Shown here: piece by piece, positions 6,329 to 8,951 of the stretch
Layout: the number at the start of each line of letters is the position of its first letter
Position numbering within the stretch: the stretch's first letter is position 1
DNA from: Candidatus Zixiibacteriota bacterium
GTDB lineage: Bacteria > Zixibacteria > MSB-5A5 > RBG-16-43-9
Direction of reading: 5' to 3'
DNA length: 8,951 bases
NCBI GenBank assembly: GCA_029858245.1
Contig: JAOUFL010000091.1
Coordinates: 1 to 8,951 of the forward strand
Translations under genes and position numbers: made by a program
Notes under the pieces: model-generated
The model's input: only the letters and a program-made list of their open reading frames with translations
The model's database searches: none
Told to the model about the DNA's origin: nothing

Positions 6329-6784
6329 AATTTGAAAATGAACAAGATTATCCGCAAAAAAGACCAGATAATAATCCCCAGTTCCCAGCTTTACTTAACT
6401 GAGGTTGACAAATTCGTGGAGAAGCGATTAAAAAAACTGGGTTTGAATAAAGACCAGGTAGCAGATATAACCATATCGGTAACCGAGATGGTTAACAACG
6501 CTATAGTCCACGGAAACAAAAACAATCCCTGCAAAAAGGTAATTCTTCGAATTAAAGCAGAAAAATCTTCGATCTCTATTGAGATAGAAGATGAGGGCAA
6601 GGGCTTTAAACCCGATTCCCTGCCCTGCCCCATCGCTCCTGAAAATCTGCTAAAAGAAGTTGGGCGCGGTGTTTTCATAGTAAAAGCACTTATGGACGAT
6701 GTCTGTTACAGCTTCAAGCCAGAAGGTGGAACCATCTGTTGTCTCAAGAAAAGTTTAAAAAAAGACCAGAAGCTTAAAAGATGA
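6314..6784 (+). CDS. Serine kinase / anti-sigma factor, GHKL ATPase (RsbW/SpoIIAB type)
   Basis: 156-residue HATPase_c protein of the RsbW group. It is expected to phosphorylate the STAS protein on Ser56 using ATP and to bind a downstream target such as a sigma factor. The Bergerat ATP site is intact: N box TEMVNNAIVHGN (57-68, with E58 and N62), G1 box DEGKGF (93-98) and G2 box GRGVFIVKALMDD (117-129). The ATG at 6314 has the upstream AAGGTAGG at workable spacing. The next ATG at 6338 lacks a ribosome site but also leaves the whole domain, giving MNKIIRKKDQI as the start. If the hairpin at 6300-6328 is a terminator, 6338 fits better, because MPTFF is encoded by its 3' arm and U-run. It ends with an ATGA overlap on the phosphatase gene. 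A sigma-factor target is family knowledge; none is encoded in view. Confidence 0.9.
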   Translation: MPTFFNLKMNKIIRKKDQIIIPSSQLYLTEVDKFVEKRLKKLGLNKDQVADITISVTEMVNNAIVHGNKNNPCKKVILRIKAEKSSISIEIEDEGKGFKPDSLPCPIAPENLLKEVGRGVFIVKALMDDVCYSFKPEGGTICCLKKSLKKDQKLKR

Positions 6785-8951
6785 ATCTTCAGAACTTAGT
6801 TCCCGGAATATACCTTGTCTGTGGAGCGGTCCTCTTTTTCCTGGGAGCTACAATTTTTTCAGAGGATTATCGCGGCAGGCTAAACCGCATAACCAGTCTG
6901 ATGCTTTTCTTTGCCGGGTTAGGACCAATCTTTGCCGCTTTCGGGAGTATAATTAAATCAACCGAGCTGCCTGTCAATACCTCTCTTTTTTATACTAATA
7001 TTTTCTATTTTTGGGAGTTTTTCTTCCCCCAGCTACTCTTATTTTCTTTATTTTTTCCACTGGAGAACCTTTATATAAAAAGACACCCCCGGGTTAAATT
7101 ATTAATCTTTATTCCACATATTTTTCATCTCTTTCTGGTTTTGTTCCTGTATGAACCTGAGAAGGTTAAAAACTTAATCTCTCTTGAGTCTATCCCTAAG
7201 TTCTTAAGCTATCTCCTGCAGCCTATATTTTATGTGTTTAATCTCTTTGCTTTATTCGTGGGATTAATTTATAAATTCCATTTACAGTTTTTTTCAATCA
7301 TAAATCTAACCTATCTATTCCTGGCAGCACTTTTTCTCTATCAGGGAACAAAGAGACTAACCCATGGCAGACTAAAAAATCAAGCTCAATTAGTTAGCTG
7401 GGGCATAAGGTCCTCAACTGGACTTTATGCTATCGCTTTTATTTTACCCGTGTTGATCAATTTTAGAATGCCGGATAGTCTTAGATATGCCTTGACCATT
7501 TCCGCACTCTTAATTGGGTCCGGTTCAATTGCCTGGGCGATTATCCGTCACCGCTTTCTGGATATTAAAACTCTGGTGCGGCAGAGTCTGGTCTATTCTT
7601 TAACCTCTGCCCTACTTTTGGGAACCTACTTTCTCCTCATCACCCAGCTGAGTAATTTTATGCAGGTTATCTTGGGTAGAAAAATCCCCATTCTGGAGAT
7701 CGGGTACATAATATTAGCCATTTTGCTTTTCCAGCCGGTTATGAGCTGGGTGGATGATTTAGTAAAAAGATTATTATTAAAAGATAAGTCGGATTATCGC
7801 ATAATGATGGAAACCTTCAGCCATAGGATAATCTCCATTCTGAATTTAGATGAACTCATAAGGACCATTTTTGACACCCTTAAAAAGGAGATGCTGGTGG
7901 AGGAAGTTTATCTCTGCCTCTTCGACCCTGAAAACAGGAAACTCAATCTTTTCTCTGAAACTCAAAACTTTTCCTATCCTGCAGCGGAATCATTGATCGC
8001 AGAACTCAAGGAAAAGGAGCGCCCCTTTTACCTGGATGAGTTGCAGCCACAAAAAGATAACCCGCTTTTCCAAACCCTCTCCGAAGATAATGTTTTTCTC
8101 ATAATCCCCATTACCAGTGCAGAGGGATTCATCGGATTTTTCGGGCTGAGCAAGAAGATAACCGGCTTCAAATATACTTATGAGGATCTAACCCTTCTGA
8201 AAATCCTGGCTAACCAGTTCGCTGTAGCTTATAAGAATGCCAGTCTCTATCAGGAGTCGCTGGAAAGACAAAGGATTGAGGAAGAGCTTTTGGTGGCAAA
8301 GCAGATTCAGATCGGGCTGCTTCCCAAATCTTTTCCTCTGGGACCTGCCTTTGAGCTTTCCGCTTTTACTCAGCCTGCGCGTCAGGTAGGCGGTGATTAC
8401 TATGATTTTTTACAAAGAGATGATGGTACTCTGGGAATTGCCATAGCAGATGCCTCGGGTAAAGGAGTCCCTGCTGCCCTTATGGTCTCGCTTGTGCACG
8501 CCTCCCTGAGGGCAGTGGCAAAAGGCAAACTGGAACCATCTGAGATTATCTCCAGCATAAATCAGCTTATCACCTCCTCAGTTTCAGATGGCAGGTTTGC
8601 CACTATGTTCTATGGCGAGTACCATCCCCTTATCCGTAAATTAAGTTACTGTAATGCCGGGCATAACTACCCCATAGTCATAAGAAAAAATCAAAGTGTA
8701 GAGTTTTTAAAGACCGGAGGGCTTATCCTGGGAGCCTTTCCAGAGGCCATCTATCAAAGAGAGGAGATTTTTTTTGAGTCCGGGGATTTAATTTTCTTTT
8801 ATTCTGATGGCTTAACTGACAATTTGAATGAAAAAAATGAGATGTTCGGTGAGGATCGGCTTTTGGAGCTTCTCTTGGAAAACAGAACTCTGTCCGGCGA
8901 GAAATTAAAAGAGCGGGTTATAACAGAGGTAGAAACCTTCGCCCGGGGTAT
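6781..8951 (+). CDS. Membrane PP2C/SpoIIE phosphatase with GAF domain (RsbU type; 3' end cut)
   Basis: Open from the ATG at 6781, which overlaps the kinase stop as ATGA, to the right edge: 723 codons with no stop. About ten hydrophobic segments lie at roughly 8-26, 39-58, 74-95, 106-124, 149-163, 170-188, 213-227, 237-255, 268-288 and 300-320. A GAF domain follows (about 345-485), with its typical ending ILANQFAVAYKNASLY. A short coiled linker (about 487-512, EELLVAKQIQ then LLP) leads to the SpoIIE/PP2C domain. Metal-binding motifs are intact: VGGDYYDF (536-543, D539), IADASGKG (555-562, D557), FATMFYG (606-612), NAGHNYP (625-631) and YSDGLTD (674-680, D676). Perhaps 20-30 C-terminal residues are missing. 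It should sense a membrane or cytosolic signal and dephosphorylate the STAS partner. The signal is unknown. The coupling suggests kinase and phosphatase are made in matched amounts. Confidence 0.93.
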   Translation, partial: MNLQNLVPGIYLVCGAVLFFLGATIFSEDYRGRLNRITSLMLFFAGLGPIFAAFGSIIKSTELPVNTSLFYTNIFYFWEFFFPQLLLFSLFFPLENLYIKRHPRVKLLIFIPHIFHLFLVLFLYEPEKVKNLISLESIPKFLSYLLQPIFYVFNLFALFVGLIYKFHLQFFSIINLTYLFLAALFLYQGTKRLTHGRLKNQAQLVSWGIRSSTGLYAIAFILPVLINFRMPDSLRYALTISALLIGSGSIAWAIIRHRFLDIKTLVRQSLVYSLTSALLLGTYFLLITQLSNFMQVILGRKIPILEIGYIILAILLFQPVMSWVDDLVKRLLLKDKSDYRIMMETFSHRIISILNLDELIRTIFDTLKKEMLVEEVYLCLFDPENRKLNLFSETQNFSYPAAESLIAELKEKERPFYLDELQPQKDNPLFQTLSEDNVFLIIPITSAEGFIGFFGLSKKITGFKYTYEDLTLLKILANQFAVAYKNASLYQESLERQRIEEELLVAKQIQIGLLPKSFPLGPAFELSAFTQPARQVGGDYYDFLQRDDGTLGIAIADASGKGVPAALMVSLVHASLRAVAKGKLEPSEIISSINQLITSSVSDGRFATMFYGEYHPLIRKLSYCNAGHNYPIVIRKNQSVEFLKTGGLILGAFPEAIYQREEIFFESGDLIFFYSDGLTDNLNEKNEMFGEDRLLELLLENRTLSGEKLKERVITEVETFARG

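Noticed and set aside
1..8951. Mobile element, CRISPR array, tRNA or riboswitch
   Set aside because: I saw no transposase or integrase, terminal repeats, regularly spaced direct repeats, cloverleaf-like sequence or known riboswitch core on reading either strand.

Overview
The window is bacterial. Every gene lies on the + strand and they are tightly packed, with small overlaps, one TTG start and Shine-Dalgarno-like sites. Base composition is moderately AT-rich by eye. No marker gene fixes the lineage. The combination of an exopolysaccharide-type glycosyltransferase cluster with an RsbV/RsbW/RsbU-type switch is seen in many phyla, so I do not name an organism. No tRNA, rRNA, CRISPR, transposase or integrase is visible.

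Positions 1-5336 hold a surface-polysaccharide assembly locus. In order it encodes three GT-B (GT4-like) glycosyltransferases, the first cut by the left window edge, then a membrane-anchored GT-A (GT2) glycosyltransferase and a NodB-type polysaccharide deacetylase. Junctions are 3 bp apart, 17 bp overlapping, ATGA overlapping and 21 bp apart, as expected of one operon. The likely product is a cell-surface or secreted polysaccharide, or a glycan precursor, carrying an N-acetylated sugar that is trimmed by the deacetylase. No polymerase, flippase or export gene is in view.

Positions 5337-5923 hold an AT-rich spacer with a consensus-quality sigma70-type promoter (TTGACA, 16 bp, TATAAT). It drives a small exported protein with a beta-sandwich-like pattern and no recognised family.

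Positions 5924-8951 hold a complete partner-switching module: a STAS-domain antagonist (RsbV/SpoIIAA type), a GHKL serine kinase (RsbW/SpoIIAB type) and a polytopic membrane protein with a GAF domain and a PP2C/SpoIIE phosphatase domain (RsbU type), cut by the right window edge. The expected logic is that the kinase phosphorylates Ser56 of the STAS protein and the membrane phosphatase reverses this in response to a signal, so that the STAS protein sequesters the kinase or acts on another target. No sigma factor is in the window, so the output is unknown. The adjacent polysaccharide genes are one candidate.

The most unusual non-coding structure is the 51-nt STAS-kinase spacer. It folds on paper into two consecutive hairpins. 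The second has a terminator-like U-run, yet its 5' arm holds the kinase Shine-Dalgarno-like sequence and its loop holds the kinase ATG. No wholly new system is demonstrated here. The best leads are that element, the strongly promoted small exported protein, and the linkage of the switch to the polysaccharide locus.
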